From positions 1 through 23,525 of the forward strand of contig CAMNDE010000057.1 in assembly GCA_946534895.1 (NCBI GenBank): a stretch of 23,525 nt of DNA, given 5' to 3'. This DNA comes from UBA2943 sp946534895 (GTDB lineage Bacteria; Bacillota; Clostridia; Christensenellales; Aristaeellaceae). Under the pieces are notes generated by a model. The model saw only the letters and a list, made by a program, of their open reading frames with translations. It was not told the origin of the DNA and did no database searches. The position numbers and the translations under genes are program-made. Of this stretch, positions 7,257-14,216 are shown piece by piece. Position 1 is the stretch's first letter. Each line of letters starts with the position of its first letter.

Positions 7257-8204
7257 TTACTCCATTTCGCTGCTGGCTTCCAGCACCCAGCGGATCCGCT
7301 GACGGTCAATATCCGCCGGCAGGGAGCAGTCCGCTCCGATGATATACCGCTGCGTTCCGGCGGTGCGGATCAGCTGTTTCGTGAACGCCTTGACTTCCTC
7401 GCGGCTTCCGGTCTGCAGCAGGGAGCCGGGCCGGTTGTTGAATCCGCCCAGAAGCGTGCGGCCCGGGAAGAAGTCCTTGCCGTCCTCAAGCTTCACGTGC
7501 TCCACATCCACATCCCAGTTCACGATGCATCCCGGGTAATCCTTCCAGCGGTCCAGCCGGTCCGGAATGCCGTCCCATCCGCACAGATGCAGAAGGTTCA
7601 CTTTGCTCAGCCGGTCCGCGGCATATACGATGGCTTCCTCGCCCCCGCGCAGAAACGCCGCATATTCCTCATCCGTGAACAGGCCTTCCTCCGCGCCCTG
7701 CAGGCAGAGCATCATGCCGGTGGTGCCGCTTTCCTTCAGAATTCCTTCAATAATATAGACCGTGTCTTCCTCAATGATGTCCAGCAGATGCCTGGCCGCG
7801 TCCGGATGCTTCCGCATCAGGTCCATGGCCCTGTCCTGGCCGATGGCATGCTTCAGGGTTGCGTAGGGCGAGAAGGCATTGTAGAAGGTCACCACTTCGC
7901 CCTTCAGGGCCTCATTGATCTGCGTGGCCCGCTCCACCTGTCCGCGGACATAGTAGGAGTCCCTGCCCTGCGGCTTCAGGGCCGCATAGGCTTCAGGCGT
8001 GTCCGCATCCCCCAGGGGATACACGAAAAACTCGTCGCACATCATCTTCAGGATATCCTGTCCGCTTTCCTCCAGCCAGCGCAGATGCGCCTTCACGGTT
8101 TCGGCAGGCTCGAGGTTTCCGAAATGATGCCAGAAGCACACCGGAGTCCGGTCCGGCTTTCCGCCCTGAAGCACCGTCATGACACGCTCTTTTCGGTTCA
8201 TCAT
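7257..8204 (-). CDS. UroD-superfamily protein, predicted corrinoid-type methyltransferase-like
   Basis: The 315-residue protein has the uroporphyrinogen decarboxylase superfamily layout: MNRKERVMTVLQGGKPDRTPV at the start, then LLHLCG, GGFNN and GADCSLP late. True heme-pathway UroD has an arginine-rich RQAGRY motif near the N-terminus; here that place reads PVCFWHHFGN, so heme synthesis is unlikely. Instead His206-x-Cys208 and Cys293 fit the HxC...C zinc site of MtaA/MtbA/CmuA-type methylcobamide methyltransferases. A methyl transfer role is therefore inferred, but no corrinoid protein or activase gene is nearby and the substrate is unknown. The AraC gene ends 5 bp upstream, and its last codons supply the AGGAGG site, so translation is probably coupled. 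Confidence 0.75.
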   Translation of the reverse strand: MMNRKERVMTVLQGGKPDRTPVCFWHHFGNLEPAETVKAHLRWLEESGQDILKMMCDEFFVYPLGDADTPEAYAALKPQGRDSYYVRGQVERATQINEALKGEVVTFYNAFSPYATLKHAIGQDRAMDLMRKHPDAARHLLDIIEEDTVYIIEGILKESGTTGMMLCLQGAEEGLFTDEEYAAFLRGGEEAIVYAADRLSKVNLLHLCGWDGIPDRLDRWKDYPGCIVNWDVDVEHVKLEDGKDFFPGRTLLGGFNNRPGSLLQTGSREEVKAFTKQLIRTAGTQRYIIGADCSLPADIDRQRIRWVLEASSEME

Positions 8205-8209
8205 TGTAG

Positions 8210-9202
8210 TTAACCTCCTTTTTCCTCTTTGAATGGCCCAAGTGTTTTCAGCTGTTCCATATATTCATGGGGGAAGAACTGACTGGCTGCAGGGGGCAGG
8301 GAATGGAAATAGCTGGTCACCATGCCGCTGTTCTCGGAACGCATCTTCTTGCGCCACTGGTTGGGCGAGATGCCGTAGAAGCGGCGGAACATGCGGCCAA
8401 AGGAAGACGGGGTCGGGTACCCCACCATGATGCCGATCTCCGTCACGGAATAGTCCGCGTTGAACAATAGCGTGCAGGCGCGCTGAATGCGCGTCACCTG
8501 GATGTAGTCCAGCGGAGCCCATCCGAAGATCCGCTTGAACATCCTGCGGAAATGCGAGGTGGACAGATGACAGCGGCTAGCCAGGTCATCCACGTCCAGC
8601 TCTTCCATGTAATGCGCCATGATATAGCTGATTGCGGGCTGGAGCATGCCGGGGTTGTGCTCGCTGTTCACCGGCACCGTCAGGTCCTGGGGCTTTTCAC
8701 GCATCAGCATCAGGAAAAAGGCGCCGAGCAGCTCCCGTACAATCCCCTGATACGCATGCCCGGAAGCTTCCAGCTCCCTCGTCACCATGCCGATCAGTTC
8801 ATACATGGCCGGGTACTTTTCGCCCGGAAGAATGCAGTCCTCCCCGGAAATGCGGTACTGAAACAGGCTCAGTTCCGTCTGGGACTGAACCGGAAGCTGG
8901 GACAGAAGTCCCACCGGATCTACATACAGCCACTTCCATCCGCAGAGCTGACCCGCGTCCGGATTGGTGATATGGGCCGCATTGGGCGGGGCCAGGACCA
9001 GGCACGGTGCCTCCGCCCGGAACTTCTGTTCCCCGAAAAGCACCGTGCACCGGCTCTCGTACAGATACCCGATTTCCAGACAGTTGTGAAAATGCTGCCG
9101 CGGCACGTCAATATGTTCGCTGTGCCAGGAATTGCCCAGGAGCCCGACCACAGGAAAATTTGCCGGCAGATCATAGTACCGGTAAAAAATACTGTTTTCC
9201 AT
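8210..9202 (-). CDS. AraC-family transcriptional regulator with N-terminal cupin-like domain
   Basis: The 330 residues comprise an N-terminal sensor region with a cupin-like His pair (QHFHNCLEIGYL, His37/His39/Glu43) and a C-terminal AraC DNA-binding domain. The two helix-turn-helix motifs lie at about 203-224 (VDDLASRCHLSTSHFRRMFKR) and 252-273, ending in the family signature GYPTPSSFGRMFRRFYGISPNQWRK in two parts (261-285). It lies 22 bp after the aldo/keto reductase and 5 bp before the UroD-like gene. It most likely controls its own operon and the divergent transporter operon through the paired boxes at 10307-10326 and 10502-10521 (inference). The ATG at 9200-9202 follows GGGGAG. Confidence 0.92.
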   Translation of the reverse strand: MENSIFYRYYDLPANFPVVGLLGNSWHSEHIDVPRQHFHNCLEIGYLYESRCTVLFGEQKFRAEAPCLVLAPPNAAHITNPDAGQLCGWKWLYVDPVGLLSQLPVQSQTELSLFQYRISGEDCILPGEKYPAMYELIGMVTRELEASGHAYQGIVRELLGAFFLMLMREKPQDLTVPVNSEHNPGMLQPAISYIMAHYMEELDVDDLASRCHLSTSHFRRMFKRIFGWAPLDYIQVTRIQRACTLLFNADYSVTEIGIMVGYPTPSSFGRMFRRFYGISPNQWRKKMRSENSGMVTSYFHSLPPAASQFFPHEYMEQLKTLGPFKEEKGG

Positions 9203-9224
9203 ACCTGCTCTCCCCGGCGGAATC

Positions 9225-10214
9225 TCAGAGCTTCAGTGCTTCCTCAATCGCCGCGAGTTCCTCGGCGGTGAAGTCCGTGCGGTTCACGGCCTCCACGTTC
9301 TCCAGAATCTGTTCCGGACGGCTGGCGCCGATCAGGGCCGAGGTCACCACTTCATCCCGGAGCACCCAGGACAGGGCCATCTGGGACAGCTTCTGTCCGC
9401 GCTTCTCGGCGATGACATTGAGCGCGGCGATCCGGCGGAGCTTTTCTTCCGTGATGTCCGAGGCATGCAGGTAACGGGGATCTTTGGCCGCACGGGAATC
9501 AGCGGGAATGCCGCCCAGATACTTGCCGGTGAGCAGGCCGTTCTGCAGAGGCGCGAAGCAGATGCAGCCCACCTTCTTTTCCCGGAGCACCTGGGTCAGT
9601 CCGTCTTCAATCCAGCGGTTGAGCATGGAGTAGCTGGGCTGCTCGATGAGGCACGGCGTTCCCATCTCCCTGAGAATCTCAATGGCGCGCGCTGCCTGCT
9701 CCGGTTTGTAATTGGAAATGCCCACATACAGTGCCTTGCCGGACCGCACAATCTGGTCCAGAGCGCCCATGGTCTCCTCCAGAGGCGTATCCGGATCCGG
9801 ACGGTGATGATAGAACAGGTCCACATAGTCCAGATGCATGCGCTTCAGGCTCTGGTCCAGGGAAGCGATCAGGTACTTGCGGCTTCCGTGATCCCCATAG
9901 GGTCCCTGCCACATGTCATACCCGGCCTTGGTGGAGATGAACAGCTCATCCCGGTGCGGACGCCAGTCGCGGTCCATGTGTATGCCGAAATTGGTTTCCG
10001 CTTCCCCGTAGGGCGGTCCGTAGTTGTTGGCAAGATCAAAGTGGGTGATGCCGCAGTCAAAGGCTGTACGCAGTAGCGACTGCTGCACGCCGAAGGGGGT
10101 GATGTTGCCGAAGTTATGCCACAGGCCCAGGGAAATCATGGGCAGCATGACTCCGCTGTTGCCGCAGCGGCGGTATCTCATCTTCTGATAGCGGTCAGGT
10201 GCGGGAATATACAT
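9225..10214 (-). CDS. Aldo/keto reductase, YghZ-type (L-glyceraldehyde 3-phosphate reductase family)
   Basis: This NADPH-dependent (beta/alpha)8 reductase has 329 residues. The N-terminal region (MRYRRCGNSGVMLPMISLG, LWHNFG, THFDLANNYGPPYG) and GSRKYLIASLDQSLKRM follow E. coli YghZ closely. The catalytic tetrad is visible as Asp60, Tyr65, Lys96 (STKAGYDMW) and His137 (FYHHRPD). YghZ reduces L-glyceraldehyde 3-phosphate and methylglyoxal, but members in catabolic operons act on other aldehydes or ketoses, so the substrate is open. It is first in an operon with the AraC regulator and the UroD-like protein. The ATG has AAGGAGG 8 bp upstream. The promoter and a putative regulator box lie in the 440-bp divergent region. 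Confidence 0.9.
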   Translation of the reverse strand: MYIPAPDRYQKMRYRRCGNSGVMLPMISLGLWHNFGNITPFGVQQSLLRTAFDCGITHFDLANNYGPPYGEAETNFGIHMDRDWRPHRDELFISTKAGYDMWQGPYGDHGSRKYLIASLDQSLKRMHLDYVDLFYHHRPDPDTPLEETMGALDQIVRSGKALYVGISNYKPEQAARAIEILREMGTPCLIEQPSYSMLNRWIEDGLTQVLREKKVGCICFAPLQNGLLTGKYLGGIPADSRAAKDPRYLHASDITEEKLRRIAALNVIAEKRGQKLSQMALSWVLRDEVVTSALIGASRPEQILENVEAVNRTDFTAEELAAIEEALKL

Positions 10215-10259
10215 ACTCGCGGCCTCCTTGTAGTTCAGTCATGGACATTCGCTGCATAC

Positions 10260-10287
10260 AGCATACCAGTTCTTCGCGACACTTCAA
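10260..10287 (-). promoter_or_regulatory. Promoter of the aldo/keto reductase operon
   Basis: Minus-strand TTGAAG (10282-10287), a 16-bp spacer and TATGCT (10260-10265) with an extended -10 TGG. The non-optimal spacing suggests an activated promoter. The shared regulator box ends 19 bp upstream of the -35. Confidence 0.6.
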
Positions 10288-10306
10288 GGCAGTTTCGTCT
10301 TGAAAA

Positions 10307-10326
10307 TGTGCAGAATCAATCATTGC
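10307..10326 (-). promoter_or_regulatory. Putative AraC-regulator box, reductase-operon copy
   Basis: On the minus strand GCAATGATTGATTCTGCACA matches the plus-strand box at 10502-10521 at 19 of 20 positions. Both boxes point toward their own operon and end 19 bp before the -35. They are best explained as sites for the AraC-family protein encoded in this operon. Confidence 0.7.
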
Positions 10327-10364
10327 GGCGCGAAATCGATCTTTTGGTGATTTCCGGCAGTCTG

Positions 10365-10393
10365 AGACAGCTGTGCAAAGGCTGTCTGTTTTT
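10365..10393 (+). terminator. Terminator-like hairpin within the divergent control region
   Basis: AGACAGC and GCTGTCT form a 7-bp stem around a 9-base loop, followed by GTTTTT on the plus strand. No plus-strand gene precedes it closely. It could insulate the transporter operon from antisense transcription across the reductase gene, or end a short unannotated RNA. Confidence 0.35.
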
Positions 10394-10501
10394 ATCCGGA
10401 TTTTCCATGTTATTCCGTCTCCATATGCGACTTTTTCCGCCTGCAGGCACTATTTTCTTTCACCCATAAGGTTTTCCGCCCTTTCCTCATGTTTCACCCC
10501 T

Positions 10502-10521
10502 GCAAAGATTGATTCTGCACA
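10502..10521 (+). promoter_or_regulatory. Putative AraC-regulator box, transporter-operon copy
   Basis: GCAAAGATTGATTCTGCACA, with 15 consecutive bases (GATTGATTCTGCACA) identical to the minus-strand copy at 10307-10321. It ends 19 bp upstream of the transporter -35, the same geometry as the other copy. Confidence 0.7.
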
Positions 10522-10523
10522 AT

Positions 10524-10564
10524 ACAGGCATGTTTTTCTGCTGAAACACAGACATGTTCCGCCT
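10524..10564 (+). repeat. Two direct repeats overlapping the transporter promoter
   Basis: ACAGGCATGTTTTTCTG (10524-10540) and ACAGACATGTTCCGCCT (10548-10564) share ACAGRCATGTT with a 24-bp period. They flank and partly cover the -35 and spacer. Tandem sites near -35 are typical of AraC-family activators, though another regulator is possible. Confidence 0.4.
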
Positions 10565-10569
10565 ATACT
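10541..10569 (+). promoter_or_regulatory. Promoter of the solute-binding protein-permease-peptidase operon
   Basis: CTGAAA (10541-10546), a 17-bp spacer and TATACT (10564-10569). The good -10 and poor -35 fit an activator-dependent promoter. The 5' leader is about 80 nt. Confidence 0.6.
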
Positions 10570-10606
10570 TGATTCAGGTTGAAACACTTGCTCTACAACT
10601 GAAGGA

Positions 10607-10632
10607 GCACCCGCAGTCCTGCTGCGGCGTGC
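10607..10632 (+). other. Leader hairpin ahead of the solute-binding protein gene
   Basis: GCAC-CCGCAG pairs with CTGCGG-C-GTGC (one bulged C) around a 5-base loop (TCCTG). It lies 8 nt before the AAGGAGG ribosome binding site and has no T run, so it is probably an mRNA stability or translation element rather than a terminator. Confidence 0.35.
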
Positions 10633-10654
10633 AAAATGTAAGGAGGTTACAGGC

Positions 10655-12271
10655 ATGTTGCGTTTTACCCGTTTTGTAAGCATTCTGATGGTTCTGTGCT
10701 TGTTCATTGGTGCCGCATTGGCCGATCCGGCGCCCAAGACCGCCGAGCTCCCTCTGACCACCAACGGGGATACCCTGACTATCTACTGCGAATTCAACGC
10801 TTCACAGGCTTCTGTTTTCTCCAGTCTCGCCGACCATCCCGTGGTCAAGCAGATTGAAAAGGAAACCGGCCTGACGCTGAAATTCATGCATCCGCCGGTG
10901 AATGATGACGGCACGTTCTTCAACACCACCATCGCCAGCGGCGAATATCCGGACCTGTTCTATACCGACAAGTTCCAGACCACCTATCCCGGCGGTGTGG
11001 AAGGCGCCATGGATGACGGCATCCTGCTGAACGTGGATGACCTCATCGCCAAGTACGCCCCCAACTTCCTGGCCATGGTGGATGAATATGATGAAGGTAC
11101 CGGCTACATCAAGACCGGCATCTACGGCGACGGCGGCGCCATCATCAAGTTCGGCTCCATGTTCCTGGCTCCCTACGTCAACGCCAGAGTCCACTATGGT
11201 CCCGTGGTCCGCGCCGACCTTCTCAAGAAGTACGGCCTGGAAGCCCCTGTGACCCTGGACGAATACACCAATGTCCTGCGGACCTTCAAGGAAAACGGCA
11301 TTGCCGTTCCGCTCGCCCTGCCCAACATTTTCAACCAGGCAGGCTTCTACAACAGCAACTTTATCGCCAGCGCCTTTGATGTCACCTGGAACGACTTCCA
11401 GGTCAACGACGGCAAGGTGTCCTTCTCCATGATCCAGCCCGGTTACAAGGAACTGCTCACGCAGCTCAACAGCTGGGCCAGCGAAGGCCTCATTGACCGC
11501 GACAGCGTCAACCGTTCCCTGGACGACTCCCTGGCCCTGTTCGAAAACGGCACCGCCGGCATGGTCGTGTATCACAACTCCATGACCACCACCGCCCTGG
11601 CCGTCGGTCAGTCCTTTGATCCCGATTTCGCCCAGCTCGGTCTTCTCTTCCCCCGCAAGGCTGCAGAAGATCAGCTGAAGCTGGCCCGTATTGTCTACTC
11701 CCTGAACAACTACTCCTGGCAGATCTCCACTGCCTGCAAGAACCCGGAACTGGCTGTCCGCTTCGTGGACTACCTGCATGCTGATTCCACCCGCCTGCTC
11801 ACCGCCTGGGGTCTGGGCAACGAGGAGTATCCCACCTTCACCGTGGACGAAAACGGCATGCGTTCCTTCTCCGACTTCATGTACAACAATCCCAACTATG
11901 ACTTCACCACTGCCCGTCAGCTCTACACGCTCAACACCTTCCAGGTGCAGTATGATGACATGATGGAGCGTCAGCAGTATTACCTGCCTGAGCAGCTGGC
12001 CAACTGGGAAGCCTGGGTCACCCGCAATGACGACACCGAAAAGATCCCGTCCCTGGTCACCATGACCATTGATGAGAGCCGCGAGTATGCCGATATCGTC
12101 AGCCGCGTGAACAACTTTGCCGAGGAAAAGATCTATGCCTTCATCTTCGGCGAAGAATCCCTGGACAACTTCGACGCCTTTGTGGAGCAGATCAAGGCTC
12201 TGGGCATCGACCGCGCCGTGGAAATCAAGCAGGCCGCCTATGACCGCTATATGGCCCGCAGCGCCAAGTAA
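10655..12271 (+). CDS. ABC transporter extracellular solute-binding protein, LplA-like
   Basis: The 538-residue secreted protein is of the large family 1 (LplA) solute-binding type that delivers ligands to LplB/YtcP-type permeases. The N-terminus MLRFTRFVSILMVLCLFIG is a signal peptide with an ALA-Asp cleavage site after about residue 23. No lipobox is seen: the only signal-peptide cysteine, Cys15, is preceded by Leu. This is unusual for a Gram-positive binding protein. The mature part has family-like segments (GEYPDLFYTDKF, LLNVDDLIAKYAPNF, VVRADLLKKYGLEAPVTLDEY). Ligand class cannot be read; the downstream M20 peptidase hints at a peptide-like or N-acylated ligand (inference). The start has AAGGAGG 8 bp upstream. 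Confidence 0.88.
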   Translation: MLRFTRFVSILMVLCLFIGAALADPAPKTAELPLTTNGDTLTIYCEFNASQASVFSSLADHPVVKQIEKETGLTLKFMHPPVNDDGTFFNTTIASGEYPDLFYTDKFQTTYPGGVEGAMDDGILLNVDDLIAKYAPNFLAMVDEYDEGTGYIKTGIYGDGGAIIKFGSMFLAPYVNARVHYGPVVRADLLKKYGLEAPVTLDEYTNVLRTFKENGIAVPLALPNIFNQAGFYNSNFIASAFDVTWNDFQVNDGKVSFSMIQPGYKELLTQLNSWASEGLIDRDSVNRSLDDSLALFENGTAGMVVYHNSMTTTALAVGQSFDPDFAQLGLLFPRKAAEDQLKLARIVYSLNNYSWQISTACKNPELAVRFVDYLHADSTRLLTAWGLGNEEYPTFTVDENGMRSFSDFMYNNPNYDFTTARQLYTLNTFQVQYDDMMERQQYYLPEQLANWEAWVTRNDDTEKIPSLVTMTIDESREYADIVSRVNNFAEEKIYAFIFGEESLDNFDAFVEQIKALGIDRAVEIKQAAYDRYMARSAK

Positions 12272-12286
12272 TCGGATTCCATCCAT

Positions 12287-12322
12287 CCGGGAGGAGGACC
12301 AAGCCTCCTCCCGGTATTTTTT
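12287..12322 (+). terminator. Strong terminator between binding protein and permease genes
   Basis: An 11-bp perfect stem (CCGGGAGGAGG / CCTCCTCCCGG) with a 6-base loop is followed by TATTTTTT. Placed 15 bp after the binding-protein stop and 17 bp before the permease start, it probably allows partial readthrough, giving more binding protein than permease. Confidence 0.8.
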
Positions 12323-12339
12323 CACAAGGAGATGAGCGC

Positions 12340-13275
12340 ATGCAGAGAACAGGAAAGAAACGGCACTGGTGGCAGAAACTGGGCCGGAATATGCGGGATT
12401 ACCCGGGGCTGTACCTCATGGCGCTGCCAGTCATTGCCTGGTATGCCATTTTTCAGTACGGACCCCTTTACGGTCTGGTCATTGCCTTCCAGCGCTTTGT
12501 CCCATCCCGCGGCATCACGCGCAGTCAGTGGGTCGGGCTGAAGAATTTCCAGGATTTTCTGGCGGACCCCTATTTCCTGCGTGTCATGCGCAATACGCTT
12601 CTGATCAACTTCTATCTGCTGCTCGTTGCCTTTCCGGCTGCCATTCTGATGGCCCTGCTCCTCAACGAGCTCCGTCTGCCGCGCCTGAAGAAGCTCACCC
12701 AGGGCGTCACCTACATGCCGCATTTCATCTCCTCCATGGTCATCTGCGGTCTGGTGGTGGACTTCCTGAAGTCCGACGGCATGATCACCACAGTCCTGCA
12801 CGCCCTCTTCGGCGTGGAGCTCACCAATCTGCTCAGCGTGAAGGGATATTTCCGTCCCATCTATGTCATCATGCAGGTCTGGCAGGAAACCGGCTGGGAT
12901 TCCATTATCTTCGTCGCCGCGCTTTCCGCCATTGACCCGACCCTGTATGAAGCCGCCTACATGGACGGCGCGTCCCGCTTTCAGCGCATCTGGCATGTTA
13001 CTTTGCCGGGCATCATGCCCACCATTGTGATCCTTCTGATCCTGCGCATCGGCAACATGATGACGCTGGGCTGGGAAAAAATCGTGCTGATCTACAATCA
13101 GATGACCTATGAAACAGCCGATGTCATTTCCACCTACGTCTACCGCCGCGGCCTGATTCAGTTTGACTACAGTTTCTCCACAGCCGTGGGCCTGTTCAAT
13201 TCCATAGTCAATTTCACGCTGCTCATCCTGGCCAACCGCTTCTCACGGAAGGTCTCGGATGCCAGTCTGTGGTGA
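12340..13275 (+). CDS. ABC transporter permease, LplB-like
   Basis: The 311-residue inner-membrane permease has about six hydrophobic segments and a basic N-terminus (MQRTGKKRHWWQK). The cytoplasmic EAA loop that contacts the ATPase is clear: YEAAYMDGASRFQRIWHVTLPG (about 203-224, written here in parts YEAAYMDGAS and RFQRIWHVTLPG). The openings DYPGLYLMALPVIAWYAIF and YGPLYGLVIAFQ are typical of the LplB branch. AAGGAG lies 8 bp before the ATG; an overlapping ATG at 12332 opens a different, short frame. No ATPase gene is present in the operon, as is usual for this branch, which shares an MsmK/UgpC-type ATPase encoded elsewhere. Confidence 0.9.
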   Translation: MQRTGKKRHWWQKLGRNMRDYPGLYLMALPVIAWYAIFQYGPLYGLVIAFQRFVPSRGITRSQWVGLKNFQDFLADPYFLRVMRNTLLINFYLLLVAFPAAILMALLLNELRLPRLKKLTQGVTYMPHFISSMVICGLVVDFLKSDGMITTVLHALFGVELTNLLSVKGYFRPIYVIMQVWQETGWDSIIFVAALSAIDPTLYEAAYMDGASRFQRIWHVTLPGIMPTIVILLILRIGNMMTLGWEKIVLIYNQMTYETADVISTYVYRRGLIQFDYSFSTAVGLFNSIVNFTLLILANRFSRKVSDASLW

Positions 13276-13290
13276 GGAGGCGGATGGCAC

Positions 13291-14202
13291 ATGTCAAGAA
13301 AAGGCAGGAATCATATTGATATGTACTCCCCGGCGGAGAAAGTCTTTGATGTCATCAATGTCCTTCTGATGATCTTCCTGATCTTCATCACCCTGTATCC
13401 GCTCTATTACGTGATCATGGCATCCATTTCCGATCCCAAGCTGCTCCTCGGGCACACCGGTCCCCTGGCCTTCTTCCTCGGAAAGCCGACACTGGACGGC
13501 TACAAACTGGCGCTGAGCAATCCCAATATCGTCACCGGCTTTGCCAATACCATGATCAACCTTGCCATCGGCACGGTGCTGAACATGGTGCTCACCGTGT
13601 TCGCCGCCTTCGTGCTCACAAGGAGTCATTTCTATCTGCGCAGTCTCATGATGAAATTCATGATCTTCACCATGTTTTTCCAGGGCGGCCTGATCCCCCT
13701 GTTCTTCGTGGTCAAGAACATGGGCATCTATGACACGCGCTGGGCGGACTTCGTGCCCTATCTCGTCAGCACCTACAACGTGATTATCATGCGTTCCTTC
13801 TTTACCTCCCTCCCGCCGGCACTGGAGGAAGCCGCTATCATCGACGGTGCCAGCGAAGGCCAGATCCTGCGGCATGTGGTGCTGCCCCTGTCCAAGCCGG
13901 TGCTGGCCGTCATCGGCCTCTATTATGCCGTGGGCCACTGGAACTCATGGTTTCCGTCCATGGTGTTTATCCGCAACACCAAGCTCTACACGCTCCAGTA
14001 CGTGCTCCGCGGCATTCTCATCACCAATTCCAATTCCATCTCCTCCGGTGACAATGTGCTGAGCGTGATGGAAGTCAGTTTCACCAGCGAGCTTGTCAAG
14101 TATTGTACAATAGTGATATCAACCGTTCCCATCATGCTGGTCTACCCCTTTCTCACCAAATACTTTGAAAAAGGCGTCATGATCGGAGCTGTAAAAGGAT
14201 AA
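13291..14202 (+). CDS. ABC transporter permease, YtcP/LplC-like
   Basis: This 303-residue second permease has six predicted hydrophobic segments beginning VINVLLMIFLIFITLYPLYY. The EAA loop is LEEAAIIDGASEGQILRHVV (178-197). It should form a heterodimer with the preceding LplB-like permease. The gene starts 15 bp after it with GAGGAGG ahead of the ATG. The M20 peptidase follows within 14 bp, so all appear to be one transcript. Confidence 0.9.
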   Translation: MSRKGRNHIDMYSPAEKVFDVINVLLMIFLIFITLYPLYYVIMASISDPKLLLGHTGPLAFFLGKPTLDGYKLALSNPNIVTGFANTMINLAIGTVLNMVLTVFAAFVLTRSHFYLRSLMMKFMIFTMFFQGGLIPLFFVVKNMGIYDTRWADFVPYLVSTYNVIIMRSFFTSLPPALEEAAIIDGASEGQILRHVVLPLSKPVLAVIGLYYAVGHWNSWFPSMVFIRNTKLYTLQYVLRGILITNSNSISSGDNVLSVMEVSFTSELVKYCTIVISTVPIMLVYPFLTKYFEKGVMIGAVKG

Positions 14203-14216
14203 GGAAGGTGATTTCT

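Noticed and set aside
7257..8204. Heme-pathway uroporphyrinogen decarboxylase (HemE)
   Set aside because: The N-terminal arginine-containing RQAGRY motif is absent, the protein is short, there are no heme genes nearby, and the zinc-site residues fit the methyltransferase branch.
10215..10654. Protein-coding gene in the 440-bp divergent region (frame 10116-10469)
   Set aside because: The frame starts inside the reductase gene on the opposite strand, has no ribosome binding site and overlaps paired promoters and operator boxes.
10802..12325. 507-codon minus-strand open frame opposite the solute-binding protein gene
   Set aside because: Its translation is a low-information Gly/Val/His/Gln-rich shadow of a recognisable gene with signal peptide, promoter and ribosome binding site. 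GC-rich codon use keeps antisense frames open.
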